From Chelonoidis abingdonii (taxonomy: Eukaryota; Chordata; Testudines; Testudinidae), in contig NC_133773.1 of the NCBI RefSeq assembly GCF_003597395.2, positions 147,708,088 through 147,772,087 on the forward strand: 64,000 nucleotides of DNA, given 5' to 3'. Positions 12,001 to 20,060 of the stretch are shown here, one piece after another. The position numbers were made by a program, and so were the translations under genes. The notes beneath the pieces were generated by a model that saw nothing but the letters and a program-made list of their open reading frames with translations, made no database searches and was not told where the DNA came from. How positions within the stretch are numbered: the first letter of the stretch is position 1; each line of letters starts with the position of its first letter.

Positions 12001-15000
12001 TGTTGGCAGCCCAGAGCCCTTTGAATCCCAGCTGCGGTTCCAGCTGCCAGGCTGAGGCCGGGATTTAAAGGGCTCAGAGCTCTCCGCGGCTGCGGGCAGC
12101 CCAGAGCCCTTTGAATCCCAGCCACAGCTCTGGCGGCGGGGCTGGGGCCAGGATTTAAAGGGCTTGGGGCTCCCCTCAGCGGCAGGCGTTCTGGGCCCTT
12201 TAAATCCCTGCCCCAGGCCCGCAAAGGTCGGGGCTCCTCCAGCGGCAAGATGCACTCAGGCCCTTTATTTGCCTTGAGCCCGGGGGTTCCCAGCTACCTC
12301 TTCAGCTGGGAGCCCTGGTTGATTTAAGGCCCTGGTTCTCCAGCCACAGCTGATGCCCCAGGGCCTTTAAATCTTGAGAGGCCACGCCCCTTCCAGATGA
12401 GGCCAGCCCCCCTCGGACTCCAGCAGTTACCGGTAAGTGTTGTAGTTACTTTCACCCTGAATAACACTCCTTATTTACTTTCTCCACACCGTTTATGATT
12501 TATAGCCTTTATCATGGTCCTACTTCGTTGTCTCTTTTCAAAATGAAAAAGTCCCAGTCTTCTAATTCTCCTCATCGGAAGCTTTCGTCCATCTCTTTAT
12601 AATTTTTTGTTGCCTTTTTCTGACCTTTCCATTCCAATTATCTTTTCGTAATGCAGCAACCACATCTGCATGCAGTATTCAAGATGTAGGTGTCTCATGG
12701 ATTTACGAGGAAACATGATATTTTCTGTCTTATTTTATCTATCCCTTCTTAATGATTCCCAACATTCTGTTTGCTTATTTGACTGCCGCTGACATGGAGT
12801 GGACGATGTTCACGAGAACTATCCACAATGACTCCAAGATCTTTCTTGCAGTGTAACAGCGAATTTTTAGACCCCAGTCATTTTCTATGGTATAGTTGGG
12901 ATTATGTTTCCCATGTGTGACGTACTTTGGCATTTATTCAACATTGAATTTCATCTGCCTTTTGTTGCTCGGTTTTCCAGTTTTTGCGAGATCCTTTTGT
13001 AGCTCTTTGCAGTCTGCTTGGGACTTAACTATCTGAGTAGTTTGATATCATTGCAAATTTTGACACCTCACGGTTCACCACTTTCCAAGTCATTTATGAA
13101 TATGTTGACGCATTGTCTAGTACAGACCTCTGAGGGGCATATATTTACCTCTCTCCATTTCTGAAAACTGACCTTTATTCCTACCTTTTGTTTTCCTATC
13201 TTTTTAACCAGTTACCAATCCATGAGAGAATCTTCCTTCTTATCCTGTGGCAGCTTACTTTGCTTAAGAACCTTTGGTGAGGGCCTTGTCAAGGCTTTCT
13301 AAAAATCCAAGTGTAGCGAGGCGGTGTGGCTCCCCTCCTCCACAGGGAGGGTTGAGCCCCATCCATCTTCCCCCAGGGCGGAACTTCCGGGCGAGCCCCG
13401 CCCCTCAAAGGGTCAGGCGGCGACCGGAAGTATAAAAGTCCGGGCGCCGGCCTTCAGTTGGGGCTGAGCAGCTGGCCAGAGCAGAGTGCCGGCCGACCCT
13501 CGTCGCTGGGGGCTGCCGAGCTCCGGGACAGGGATCAGGCCTCGCCGGAGCCGACCCACAGCAACCCGATGCTGAGCTGCGGAGCTACCAAGCTGCCACC
13601 CCACTACGGTGGAGGAAACCTCGGACCGACCTGCCCAGCTACCAGGGGTGCACCGCGTCTACCCAGCCCAGACTGGGAGGACCCATGACGGTAGACGATC
13701 CGGCGGACCAGGCAGGAAGCGAAGGGGAATGGAAAGTAGCCCGGGGCGGCTGACCACAGTCAAGCCGCAGAAGGCCCCGAAGCCCGATGACCGTTTGTGC
13801 CTTGTCAGGACCCCACTGACCGCGCCTGTCAGTGTGTTCTCGGTTAGGATCCCCCGATCACTCTGTCAGTGTGTTCGGGCTGGATCCCCGCTGACCTACT
13901 AGCGGCGACAGCCCGCACTGGGCCCCCGGCTGGACGCAGAGGAGTGGGTGGGCTGCGTTCCCCTGCCACCGTAGCCGGGTGGCAGTACCCCTTCAGCCCC
14001 ACAGCTACCGTGTGTTGCTGCTCTGCCTGCCCCAAAGGGCCAGAGCTTTCGGACACTATTTGCTGCACTGCTCTGCCCTGCCCAAAGGGCCAGAGCCCCC
14101 TGAACAGTTTGTTGCTCTGCCCTGTCCCAAAGGGCCAGAGTCTAGTGTACTGTGTTTGGTGTCCGCCTGTATCCAAGGCGGGGCCCCACTAACTGTGCTA
14201 TGTCCCGCTCCATAGGGGCCGAACGCCCGGACAGTGGATCGCGGACCGGAGGGACAAGACCCGGTGAGAACAGGACGAGGCCGGTGTGGCTCCCCTCCTC
14301 CACAGGGAGGGTTGAGCCCCGGCCTCCCTCGTCACACCAAGTAACTATATTCACTGGATCCCCCTTGTCCACATGCTTGTTGACCCCCTCAAAGAATTCT
14401 AATAAATTGGTGAGGCATGATTTCCCTTTACAAAAAACATGTTGACTCTTCCCCAACAAGTTATGTTCATCTATGTGTCTGACAATTCTGTTCTTTACTA
14501 TAGTTTGAACTAGTTTTCCCGGTACTGAAGTCAGGCTTACTGGCCTGTAATTGCTGTGGTTTTTAATTCAGGGTATACATTTAGGTTAAGCCTCTATTAT
14601 GGTGTCTTTAAAAAGTTTCCATGCAGCTGCAAGGATTTCCCTTTTGGTGCTGTACCTTTGCATTTCTGTTTCACTAACTTCCTCATGTTTGTGTAGTGCC
14701 CCTTTCTGAAAGTAAATGCTGCCCCTTTGCACAGCTTCCACTACAGCCTCCAGGCTCTGCCGCCACACACGAGTCCGCCAGCCCCATGGCTTAGGCGCAG
14801 GCAGAGCCAGGTGGGGAACGGAAGGGACTCTCAGCCAGCCCAGCTGCTCCACTGCCATTTTCGCCAGAAAATGGCCCGTGTCCACCAGCCCTTCCTTCCC
14901 CCTCCAGGAGACAGAGCTCTGCTCCAGGGCCCTAGGCTGACCCCGCTGGCCACCGAACCCACTGCTGGGCTGGGTGGGGTGACGACCAACAGTCCCATCT

Positions 15001-18000
15001 CTGTGGCAATGGCCCCCACATAGGGATCCCCAGTGTGTCCCCCTGAGAGGTGCCCTTGCCAGCCAGTGGTGGGCATGGCGCTCCCAGCTCCCAGTACAGA
15101 GACCAGATCAGACCCCACCTGGGCATAGCCCCCTCTCTGCCCTGCCCCTTGAGGGGCTGGCTTGGGGACCCTATGCAATGCCAGGCCAAGGAGAAAAAGC
15201 CATTTCTCATGGAGGACACAGAACACATGCAGGGGCGGGTCAGACCCCAACTAGGCCTCACATCCCATCCACGGCCGAATGAACTTCACCCACTGACATG
15301 CAAAGGACCCGAAGGAGCTGTGCAGCGAGGGGCTCAGCCTGCCGGCCCAAGGCAGCCTTTGAATCCCAGGGTGAAGTTCGTGGCTCCAGCTGGATTCCCA
15401 GGGGCCAGCCCAGAATCCAGCCCTGATGGCAGAAGAGACTGGCCCAGGCAGGGGCAGCTTCTCCCATCCAGAAAGACTCGGAGCCCCAGACCTGCCGGGG
15501 AGACTTGGCCCCAGGATGTGGCCCTGGCCCTACCCTGTTACCTTGCACCTGGCCCTGGCCTCTGGCTCTTTATCTTGGCTGCTTGTTTTAACCTCTTATA
15601 GAAAGGAAATGGTGACCGGCCAGTCAGGGGATGGTGAGGGTCCAGCAGATGCTCAGAGCTACAGCCTATAAGTCCAGAGACAGCACCAGGGCTGGAAACT
15701 GCCTGGCAGCCATGACAGAGCCAGGCTGGGGCCGTCGGCCAGCGTGGGGCCTGGGAGGGCATGAGGAAGGCCTCCTGGTGCTCAGCACCATGGTGCTGGA
15801 TCCCTGCAGGGCCGTGCACATACAGCCTCCTGGGCCAGACCCAGCCTCTGCACAGGCTCCAGGCCAGGTCTGAGCACCTCAGGCCACCCAGGCACCACGA
15901 GAGCTGGGCAGACGCTTCTGGTGACAAGGGCTGCCCGAGGCTCCCCACGCAGCAGGGCCAGGCTCAGTGTGGCTGTCAAGATGGGAGCACGCTGGGGCTC
16001 GCCGGACACAGGCATGGACTCAGGGTCGCTGCCTCAAAGGCAGGGAATTTGTAACAAGGCCCATGCAGGGTCCCTGCCCTCGCCCAATTCTGAGCCATCA
16101 GGTTCCACCTCCGCGTCCCACCCAACCGACCAGCTTAGTCACGTGGGAGACGACGCCCTCACAGTCACCTGACTTCAGCAGCTGGGGATTTAGGAAAAAT
16201 ACCAAATATCACGACAGTCACAACAGAATCATAAGCGTTGGCAGCACTGACCCAGCTACCACCAGGACTGCCCCACTGTGCGGCCCCCCAGCCTTACCCC
16301 AGTTCCCCCAGGGTTGCCTTGCCATGGGCCTCCTCCAGTCCCCCAGGACTGCCCCCTCCTTGGTGCCCATGCAGGCCCCACGGGGCAGTGCCAGGCCCAC
16401 CCCATTGGTGGGTTCTCCTCCGGCCCCTCACTCACTTGTAAAAGTTCCTGTTGACCTTCTTCTCGGCCGGGAAGCCCATCATACCGCAGACCACACGACT
16501 GTTCTTGGGGTTCCAGCCCTCGTCGCAGATCTGCGCCCAGCCCTCCTTGTAGCGCACCTCCACCACGCCCTCTGTCACCGGCAGCCGCTTCCTGGCACCC
16601 GAGACCACAGGCCGCAGCCTGAGCTCCTCCACCTGGTTCTGCTCAGCCTGGCGGAGGGAGGGAGAGCCCAGTCAGGGCTGCTGAGCTCCACCGGACAGGT
16701 CTCAACAGCCTGCTCAGTGCCAGCCTGGCCAGTCCACCAGGTCCAGCCCCAGCCCGCCCGGCCCTGTGCCAGCCGCCCCAGGCCCCTGTCCCCCGCCAAA
16801 CCCACCCAATCCACCCAGCACCAGTGCCGACCTGCCCAACCCTCCCAGCCCGCTCGGTGCCAGCCTGCCCAGTGCCAATGATGGGGACGCAGAGACCGCA
16901 TCAGGCTCAAGAGAACCCGGGAGATGGAGCCTGAGCAGGAGCGAGAGCTGCGGTGGGGCAGGGCAGCCCCAATGTGTGGGCCCCAGGGAGAGGGATGGTG
17001 GCAGCCCTGCTGTGTGGGGGATGGGAGGGGACTGGCAGCCCTGCTGCGTGGGGCATGGGGACGGGGGACTGGCAGCCCCCCTGGCTGGGGCCCAGACCCC
17101 AGGGCTGCAGCTACTCACCTCGATGACGTTGGAGTCCACATAGCCCGGGATGTGCTCGTCCTTGCAGATCACGCCAGCGTCCTCCTCGTGGCTGCAGTCA
17201 CTGTTTCCCCAACCCCGGGACTTGCAGTCCGCGATGCTCTTCTCGCTGCCCCCGCAGTTCACATTGTCCAGCCAGACCCGCCCTGCAGAGGCACCAAACC
17301 AGGGAGGGGTCGCGGACAGGGCTGGGGCTGGGCTGGAGGGGTGTATATAAGGTGTGGAGGGGGTCTTTGGGACATATGTGGCAGTGTGGGGCAGGTCAAT
17401 GCAACTCAAAAAGAAGTCAGAAGAAACGTGAATCTCGGCCCCAAAGGGTGATTTCCCGGGGAGCTCCCGGGACAGGGGGTTGCAGCCTGGGGTTTCCCCA
17501 CCCACAAAAACCAGAGCAGCCTCCTTAGGAGCCACTGCCCTGGAATCCTAGCCCCCCACACTACCCAGTCCCACAGCCACAGGCGGGGGGGCAGGGGGCA
17601 CTTCACATGCACTGCCCCCTGCCACTGTGTGTGCAAATCTACAGCAACACACACCCAGCCCCACTGCTCGCACACAGCCCCCTGGCCCACTGTGCACTGT
17701 GGCAGAGCTCTGACCTTGATCCCATGGGTCCTGCACTTCTAGGCGGTTTATACTAGCCTCAGTGGCTCACTGTGACCCTCTACGTAGCCTTCTCTCTCTA
17801 GGGCCAGCGTTACTGTCTACTGAGCTCTTTTCATCATAGGCCAGCAAGGAGGTTGTTGAGAGAACTCCCACAGTCTCTGCTGTCCCTGAGGGCTTATTTC
17901 AGAACAGTTTAGCCTCGTGTCCTGACAGGGACCTGACTTCCGCTCCTAGGAGATGTTCCTGTAGTGGTGGGTTGGGGGGAACCCAGGCCTGCCCTCTACT

Positions 18001-19143
18001 CTGGGCTCCGGCCCAAGGACCCTAATGGTAGCAACTGTTAGCAGCCAAACTTTCACTGCCAGAGTTGCTTAGAGTCAGGTGGACACATTAGCTTAATGGC
18101 CTCACCTGACTCTTTGCAGGTTAATTGGAGTCAAGTGTTCTCACTAGCCTGGAGCAGCCCCTGCTCTGGTCAGTCAGGGAACAGAAAACTGTTAATCCAG
18201 TGGCCAGCGTATCTGTCTTCTGCTATTCTGCTGTACCCAACTGGCCTGAGTCTACACCTAGCCCCACTGCATGTGCACCTAGCAGCACTGCACACACAGC
18301 CCCTAAACCCACTGCATGCACACACACACCTAGCCCCACTGCTTGCGCACTCAGCTGCACTGCACATAGCACACAGCCCCCAGCCCACTGCACATGCACA
18401 CACACCCAGCCCCACTGCACATGCACACACAGGCTCACTGCATGCGCATCCAGCTGCACTGCATACACATCCAGCCGCACTGCACGCACACAGTCCCCAG
18501 CCCGACTGCATGAACACACACATTCAGCCTCACTGCATGCGCATCCAGCCACACTGCCCACACACAAAACCCCACAACTGCACACACACATACACAGCCC
18601 CTCCGTGCATGTTCACACACACAGCCTCACTGAGCACATACAACCCACAACCCCATCACATGCACAAACAGCCCCCAGCCCCACTGCACACATACTCCCC
18701 CATAAGCTCAGTGACACACACAGTCCCTCACCCACACTCAGCTCCACCATGCGCACCCCCCAACACACATACAGATTCTGGCCCTGGCAGTCAGGGCCAC
18801 GCCAGCTACAACCCTCACCAATGCCTTTGCCATATTTGGCACTGTGGGCCCAGCCGGTGGCGGCCACGAAGCCAAGGTGGCGGCACAGCACGTGGGCGTT
18901 GGCCAGCGTGAAGTCGTCGTCACAGATGGTGCCCCACTCCTCATTGTAGAAGACCTCGATGCGCCCCTCGTTGTGCTTGCGGGGATACCCAGCCAGGCGA
19001 AACTTCAGTTTGGGGCCCTGGCTCTGTGCTGTGGGAGTGGGCCCGCTGCGTTGGGCAGCGCACACCCAGAGCCAGACGCTGCAGAGCAGGGCCAGCAGTT
19101 CCTGCCATGCCCAGGCACTGCTGCTTCTCATGGCTGAGACGGC
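1..19143 (-). CDS. LOXL3: LOXL3 gene (lysyl oxidase homolog 3), multi-exon, 3' end at window edge
   Basis: LOXL3 is a secreted, copper-dependent amine oxidase that oxidises peptidyl lysine in collagen and elastin to allysine for cross-linking. The exons on the minus strand give, in order, a signal peptide, four SRCR domains and a lysyl oxidase catalytic domain. The copper-site segment ([12 protein letters not shown]) spans the 5240-5483 and 2080-2195 exons. The two residues that form the lysine tyrosylquinone cofactor are visible: Lys in EGHKASF (2080-2195 exon) and Tyr in WDLYRHD (1771-1907 exon). LOXL3 rather than LOXL2 or LOXL4 is indicated by [43 protein letters not shown] and the KKKQQRQ linker, all closest to human LOXL3 as I recall it. 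Exon phases join without conflict over the first twelve exons. The predicted length is about 775 residues against 753 in human; most of the excess is one extra 20-residue exon. The last two exons carry many small insertions. The stop codon is expected just left of position 1. Confidence 0.95.
78..742. other. C-rich low-complexity intron of LOXL3
   Basis: The intron between the last two coding exons is strongly C-rich on the plus strand, with runs such as CCCCCACC and CCCCAGCCC. The long open frames on both strands here are a by-product of this composition (Pro-rich on plus, Gly-rich on minus) and are not genes. It may share the sequence-quality problem of the flanking exons. Confidence 0.6.
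743..864 (-). CDS. LOXL3: LOXL3 penultimate exon, recognisable but frame-broken
   Basis: An acceptor (CCTGGCAG) at 866-865 is followed by a sequence that aligns along its whole length to the exon expected next (human VVINPNFEVAESDF to VHNCHIG), ending at a GTATGG donor. The intact exon should be about 112 bp; this one is 122 bp. The excess is spread as roughly ten one- or two-base insertions with few substitutions, for example AAC-C-CCC and GTG-G-CAAC. No single frame gives the protein. The pattern is more like uncorrected long-read sequence than a decayed gene, because exons from 1771 upward are clean. Homology is certain; the cause is inferred. Confidence 0.8.
865..1770. other. LOXL3 intron with C-homopolymer and CA tract
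   Basis: Intron between the 1771-1907 and 743-864 exons. It contains a C run of more than ten bases near 1129-1143, followed by a short CA/CAC tract. No coding sequence was recognised. Confidence 0.6.
1771..1907 (-). CDS. LOXL3: LOXL3 exon: LTQ-tyrosine segment
   Basis: The 137-bp exon encodes [46 protein letters not shown]. The Tyr in WDLYRHD is the cofactor tyrosine, and [11 protein letters not shown] is the most conserved block of the catalytic domain. The acceptor is GTTCCAG and the donor is CAG|GTATGT. It is undamaged, unlike the next two exons. It ends on a codon boundary. Confidence 0.95.
2080..2195 (-). CDS. LOXL3: LOXL3 exon: copper-binding and LTQ-lysine segment
   Basis: The 116-bp exon reads [38 protein letters not shown]. 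It carries the HYHS copper ligands and the Lys of EGHKASF that becomes part of the lysine tyrosylquinone cofactor in the family. The acceptor is CTTCCCAG and the donor is GAAG|GTGGGT. It starts one base short of a codon and ends one base into a codon. Confidence 0.95.
2540..3613 (+). mobile_element. Solo LTR (endogenous retrovirus-like) in a LOXL3 intron
   Basis: The segment starts TGTGACGTTATTG and ends CATCGTCACA, with TG...CA termini. A TATA-like box (CCTATATAAGG, near 2977) and an AATAAA signal (near 3233) lie in plus orientation, opposite to LOXL3. A truncated second copy of the same family begins at 35668, which shows it is a repeat. A clear target duplication was not found at its ends, so the exact limits are approximate. 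There is no internal coding region. Confidence 0.75.
3614..4257. other. LOXL3 intron, C-rich, no recognised element
   Basis: Unique-looking, moderately C-rich intron sequence between the solo LTR and the minisatellite. Nothing recognised. Confidence 0.5.
4258..5165. repeat. Pyrimidine-rich minisatellite in LOXL3 intron
   Basis: About 0.9 kb built from variants of CCTGCCCAGCCTCCTCCCCC joined to CTCGGACCTCAGCCTCCCC and GGACCTCAGTCTCCACTGAA. The last block recurs near 4450, 4590, 4730 and 5070, so there is a higher-order arrangement over the short unit. One strand is almost pure C/T with interspersed AG, and the LOXL3 transcript reads the G/A-rich strand. It lies 75 bp downstream of the donor of the 5240-5483 exon. 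Confidence 0.85.
5240..5483 (-). CDS. LOXL3: LOXL3 exon: start of lysyl oxidase catalytic domain
   Basis: The 244-bp exon encodes [20 protein letters not shown], then [53 protein letters not shown] and WVWHECHR. The final segment supplies the first copper-site histidine of the WxWHxCHxHYHS motif; the next exon supplies the rest. Acceptor CCCCGCAG and donor ATAG|GTAAAC are canonical. The intron that follows in the transcript holds the long pyrimidine-rich minisatellite at 4258-5165. Confidence 0.95.
5484..6113. other. LOXL3 intron, no recognised element
   Basis: Intron between the second SRCR4 exon and the first catalytic exon. It has short G runs (near 5572 and 6010) but no recognisable gene or transposon. 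Confidence 0.5.
6114..6276 (-). CDS. LOXL3: LOXL3 exon: second half of SRCR4
   Basis: The 163-bp exon begins [20 protein letters not shown], continues [20 protein letters not shown] and ends GVICSE. The acceptor is CTCCCAG and the donor is GAGA|GTGAGC. It ends after the first base of a Thr codon that is completed in the next exon (TASDLL), exactly as in human LOXL3. Confidence 0.94.
6602..6757 (-). CDS. LOXL3: LOXL3 alternative exon: first half of SRCR4, version B
   Basis: About 150 bp downstream of version A is a second phase 0-0 exon of 156 bp: [19 protein letters not shown], then [20 protein letters not shown] and [13 protein letters not shown]. The acceptor is CTTCACAG and the donor is ACG|GTAGGT. 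By eye it matches version A at about 31 of 52 positions, with a six-residue deletion. All hallmark residues of the SRCR half domain ([17 protein letters not shown]) are kept and there is no stop, so it looks functional. Either copy joins the next exon (ETWYWD) in frame. Including both would duplicate half a domain, so mutually exclusive use is more likely. I do not know of this exon in human LOXL3. Confidence 0.82.
6912..7085 (-). CDS. LOXL3: LOXL3 exon: first half of SRCR4, version A
   Basis: The 174-bp, phase 0-0 exon encodes [19 protein letters not shown], then [20 protein letters not shown] and [13 protein letters not shown]. The acceptor is CTCCACAG and the donor is CAA|GTAGGT. It is the version closest to human LOXL3, which reads [18 protein letters not shown] and NHGLQ here. 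The exon at 6602-6757 encodes a second version of the same half domain. Confidence 0.93.
7086..8224. other. LOXL3 intron between SRCR3 and SRCR4 exons
   Basis: Upstream part of the intron that precedes SRCR4 version A. No transposon or coding sequence was recognised; open frames here lack similarity to anything I know. Confidence 0.5.
8225..8545. repeat. Minisatellite with CCCAGCTGGCACA core in LOXL3 intron
   Basis: A short tandem array alternates two unit types: GGGGACTCTCCCAGCTGGCA followed by CACG-type ends, and GAGCAGGGAGCTACCCCAGC followed by TGGCACATAC. At least six copies of the core (C)CCAGCTGGCACA or a near variant occur. The core contains CAGCTG, a generic E-box. Unit length varies by indels in the C-rich linker. 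Confidence 0.8.
8994..9148 (-). CDS. LOXL3: LOXL3 exon: second half of SRCR3
   Basis: The 155-bp exon encodes [16 protein letters not shown], then [20 protein letters not shown] and [11 protein letters not shown]. The N-I-T glycosylation sequon followed by AEDC is characteristic of LOXL3. The acceptor is CCTGTCAG and the donor is ACG|GTCAGC, a valid though weaker GT donor. It ends on a codon boundary, the phase shared by both candidate exons that follow. Confidence 0.94.
9711..9891 (-). CDS. LOXL3: LOXL3 exon: first half of SRCR3
   Basis: The 181-bp exon reads [20 protein letters not shown], then [12 protein letters not shown] and [20 protein letters not shown]. The donor is CAAG|GTGAGC. At the 5' end there are two AG dinucleotides three bases apart (CAGCAG), so a one-codon NAGNAG acceptor choice is possible (start at 9891 or 9888). 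It ends after the first base of a Gly codon, as the next exon requires. Confidence 0.94.
10126..10348 (-). CDS. LOXL3: LOXL3 exon: second half of SRCR2 and basic linker
   Basis: This 223-bp exon encodes [20 protein letters not shown], then [15 protein letters not shown] and [15 protein letters not shown], followed by a basic Gln-rich linker ([13 protein letters not shown]). The linker matches the position of the KKQQQSK stretch in human LOXL3, which has been proposed as part of a nuclear localisation signal (from memory). Acceptor GGCAG and donor CCAG|GTAAGC are canonical. It begins one base short of a codon and ends on a boundary. Confidence 0.93.
10623..10682 (-). CDS. LOXL3: LOXL3 candidate 60-bp exon inserted in SRCR2 (20 basic residues)
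   Basis: Between the two SRCR2 exons lies a 60-bp segment with a good acceptor (TTTTCCAG) and donor (AAGAG|GTAAAT). It starts and ends in phase 2, so it can be included or skipped without a frame change. With its neighbours it reads [20 protein letters not shown], followed by RLYLERQQ. Eight of its 20 residues are Lys or Arg. Human LOXL3, as I remember it, runs directly from FYR to LLAQRQQ with no such insert, while LOXL4 has an unrelated basic insert at about this place. That makes it a real but possibly alternative exon, lost in mammals or gained here. Splice signals and frame are seen directly; use in mRNA is inferred. Confidence 0.72.
10683..11674. other. LOXL3 intron, upstream of the 60-bp exon
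   Basis: Intron sequence between the 60-bp exon and the antisense LINE. Short direct repeats of CCAACCCACACCTGTGC (near 11543 and 11626) and related CAGCCAGCCACC motifs suggest a small degenerate repeat. No gene was recognised. Confidence 0.5.
11887..12459. mobile_element. Non-autonomous hAT element with 8-bp target duplication
   Basis: Inverted ends AGAGGTGAAAGTAA and CAGGGTGAAAGTAA (the latter read from the right end) bound a 573-bp GC-rich segment flanked by the exact 8-bp duplication AATAACAC (11879-11886 and 12460-12467). An 8-bp duplication and CAG-type ends are typical of hAT. Internally there are diverged repeats around GGGATTTAAAGGGCT and CAGAGCCCTTTGAATCCCAG. No transposase is present. 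Confidence 0.87.
13312..14336 (+). mobile_element. Solo LTR with 5-bp target duplication CCAAG
   Basis: The 1025-bp element begins TGTAGCGAGGCGGTGTGGCT and ends CTCGTCACA, with a 5-bp duplication CCAAG at 13307-13311 and 14337-14341. A TATA-like box lies in GGAAGTATAAAAGTCC near 13428. The first 45 bases recur almost exactly near the 3' end (from about 14275), an unusual internal duplication. A second copy of the family, inverted, is at 55723-56695. No gag or pol remains. LTR class (Gypsy or ERV) cannot be told from the LTR alone. Confidence 0.85.
14601..16435. other. LOXL3 intron, mostly unique sequence
   Basis: The rest of the large SRCR2 intron, next to the 16436-16647 exon. No exon with SRCR similarity and no clear transposon was seen. 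Several long open frames are present on both strands but none resembles a known family. Confidence 0.5.
16436..16647 (-). CDS. LOXL3: LOXL3 exon: linker and first half of SRCR2
   Basis: This 212-bp exon starts in frame with [13 protein letters not shown] and continues [19 protein letters not shown] to [19 protein letters not shown]. The acceptor is GCCAG and the donor is AA|GTGAGT, leaving two bases of a Lys or Arg codon. The same split is used in the human gene as I recall it (VNAAFY then R). The next exon in the transcript is either the 60-bp exon at 10623-10682 or the exon at 10126-10348; both begin in the compatible phase. Confidence 0.93.
17119..17282 (-). CDS. LOXL3: LOXL3 exon: second half of SRCR1
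   Basis: This 164-bp exon reads [15 protein letters not shown], then [18 protein letters not shown] and [18 protein letters not shown]. It supplies the paired cysteines that close SRCR1. The acceptor (CTCTGCAG) and donor (GAG|GTGAGT) are canonical. It begins two bases into a codon and ends on a codon boundary, which fits both neighbouring exons. Confidence 0.94.
17283..18239. other. LOXL3 intron 3' part, no recognised element
   Basis: Intron sequence between the second SRCR1 exon and the CA-rich minisatellite. Nothing recognised. Confidence 0.5.
18240..18745. repeat. CA-rich minisatellite just downstream of the first coding exon donor
   Basis: About 0.5 kb of degenerate repeats on the core CCCCACTGCATGCACACACA, with units of roughly 25-35 bp and variants such as CAGCTGCACTGCA. 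Alternating CA and TG-CA steps give long purine-pyrimidine alternation, which could favour Z-DNA. It ends about 75 bp from the donor of the first coding exon. Confidence 0.82.
18819..19143 (-). CDS. LOXL3: LOXL3 first coding exon: signal peptide and first half of SRCR1
   Basis: The start codon is at 19131-19129, preceded by 12 untranslated bases and an acceptor with a long pyrimidine tract, so at least one non-coding exon lies upstream. The first 26 residues form a signal peptide (hydrophobic core [12 protein letters not shown], likely cleavage after CAA). After a short linker comes the SRCR1 start ([17 protein letters not shown], then [19 protein letters not shown]). The exon ends in GKGIG with a GT-GAGG donor (18818-18817) after the first base of a codon. 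Human LOXL3 has the same start of SRCR1 and the same boundary position. A CA-rich minisatellite lies in the intron about 75 bp beyond the donor. Confidence 0.94.
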
Positions 19144-19214
19144 CTGGAAAAAAAGGAAGACGGAGTCAGATGGGCTCCCACGCTCACAAGCAGGGGCACG
19201 GCCCCATGGAACAG

Positions 19215-19480
19215 CAGAGACTTAGGGCCTTGGGGCACGTCTGCACATATGGCGCTGCATGGCCCGGGGAAGGGCCGGACCCATTGGGCCTCGGGGCCCG
19301 TCTGCACGCCCGGCGCTGCGTGGCCTGGGGAAGGGCCGGTCCCGTCTGCACGCCCAGTGCTGCACGGCCAGGGGAAGGGCCAGCCCCGTGGGGCCTCAGA
19401 TCACGCCTGCATGTGCGCGCCGCGCAGCCTGGGGAAGGGCCGGTCCCTTCAGGTCTCGGGGCACATCTGCACATCTGGCT
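19215..19480. repeat. GC-rich minisatellite upstream of LOXL3 first coding exon
   Basis: Four to five imperfect units of about 55-60 bp share the core CTGGGGAAGGGCCGGTCCC and the motif TCTGCACGCCCGGCGCTGC. It lies in the presumed first LOXL3 intron, about 70 bp from the acceptor at 19144. Confidence 0.8.
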
Positions 19481-20060
19481 CTTCTCTGCACCCTCTCCAG
19501 TTTTTCAACGTCCCTTTTGAAAGGTGGGCTCCAGAATGGCTGCTATATTCCAAGTACCTGCCTCACCACTGCCATATACAGAGGGGAAATGTCCTTGGCG
19601 CTCCTACTCACGACTCCCCTGTTATACACCCAGGCACTGCATTAGCCTTTGCCCATGGTATTGCACCAGGGGCTCATTGCTTTGCTTATCCACTATGACC
19701 CCTGTATGAAATTGGATTTGCTTGATGAAAGCTACGTAACCCACAAAACTAGGTTGAGTGGCATTAATCATATTCATATTCTGTAATTCTTCATTATCTA
19801 ACTGAATCCTGGATCTGCTTTTCCATTATTTTCCCCAGGACCGATATCAGGCTAACCAGCCTATCCCGTCTGCCCTTACTCAATATTTGCACATTAGCCC
19901 TGTTCCTGACTCCTGGACTTTCCCCAGTATTCCAAAATTTATTAAAAATAAACACCACTTGGTCAGAGATCACCACAGCCAATTCTTTTAGGACTCTTGG
20001 GTGCAAGTTATCCAAGCCTGCTGATTTTAAAATGTTTATCCTAACATTCAACTTGATGGC
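19480..20060 (-). mobile_element. CR1-type LINE fragment, antisense
   Basis: The minus strand encodes part of a CR1-like reverse transcriptase: LKSAGLDNLHPRVLKELAVV, then NKFWNTGESPGV and SLISVLGKIMEKQIQDS. This matches the 'GPDGLHPRVLKELA ... GEVPEDWK ... [12 protein letters not shown]' region of CR1 elements. Plus-strand text at 19490-19560 (CCCTCTCCAGTTTTTCAACG) is antisense LINE 3'-end-like sequence. The copy is frame-broken. Confidence 0.8.

Larger units (their letters stand above)
11675..14600 (-). mobile_element. Antisense CR1/L3-type LINE, split by a hAT element and a solo LTR
   Basis: Read on the minus strand, pieces of a degenerate non-LTR reverse transcriptase are visible: [20 protein letters not shown] near 14420-14360, LDF-KA just beyond the LTR, INDLES near 13070, and the LINE 3' tail at 11700 (TCATGGAGGATAGG-type sequence). 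Removing the two insertions (11887-12459 and 13312-14336 with their target duplications) restores a continuous element of about 1.3 kb. It is heavily frame-broken. It lies in the 5.7-kb LOXL3 intron, in the same orientation as the gene. Confidence 0.8.

Noticed and set aside
18170..18620. Cys/Val/Ala-rich minus-strand ORFs
   Set aside because: Generated by the CA-rich minisatellite.
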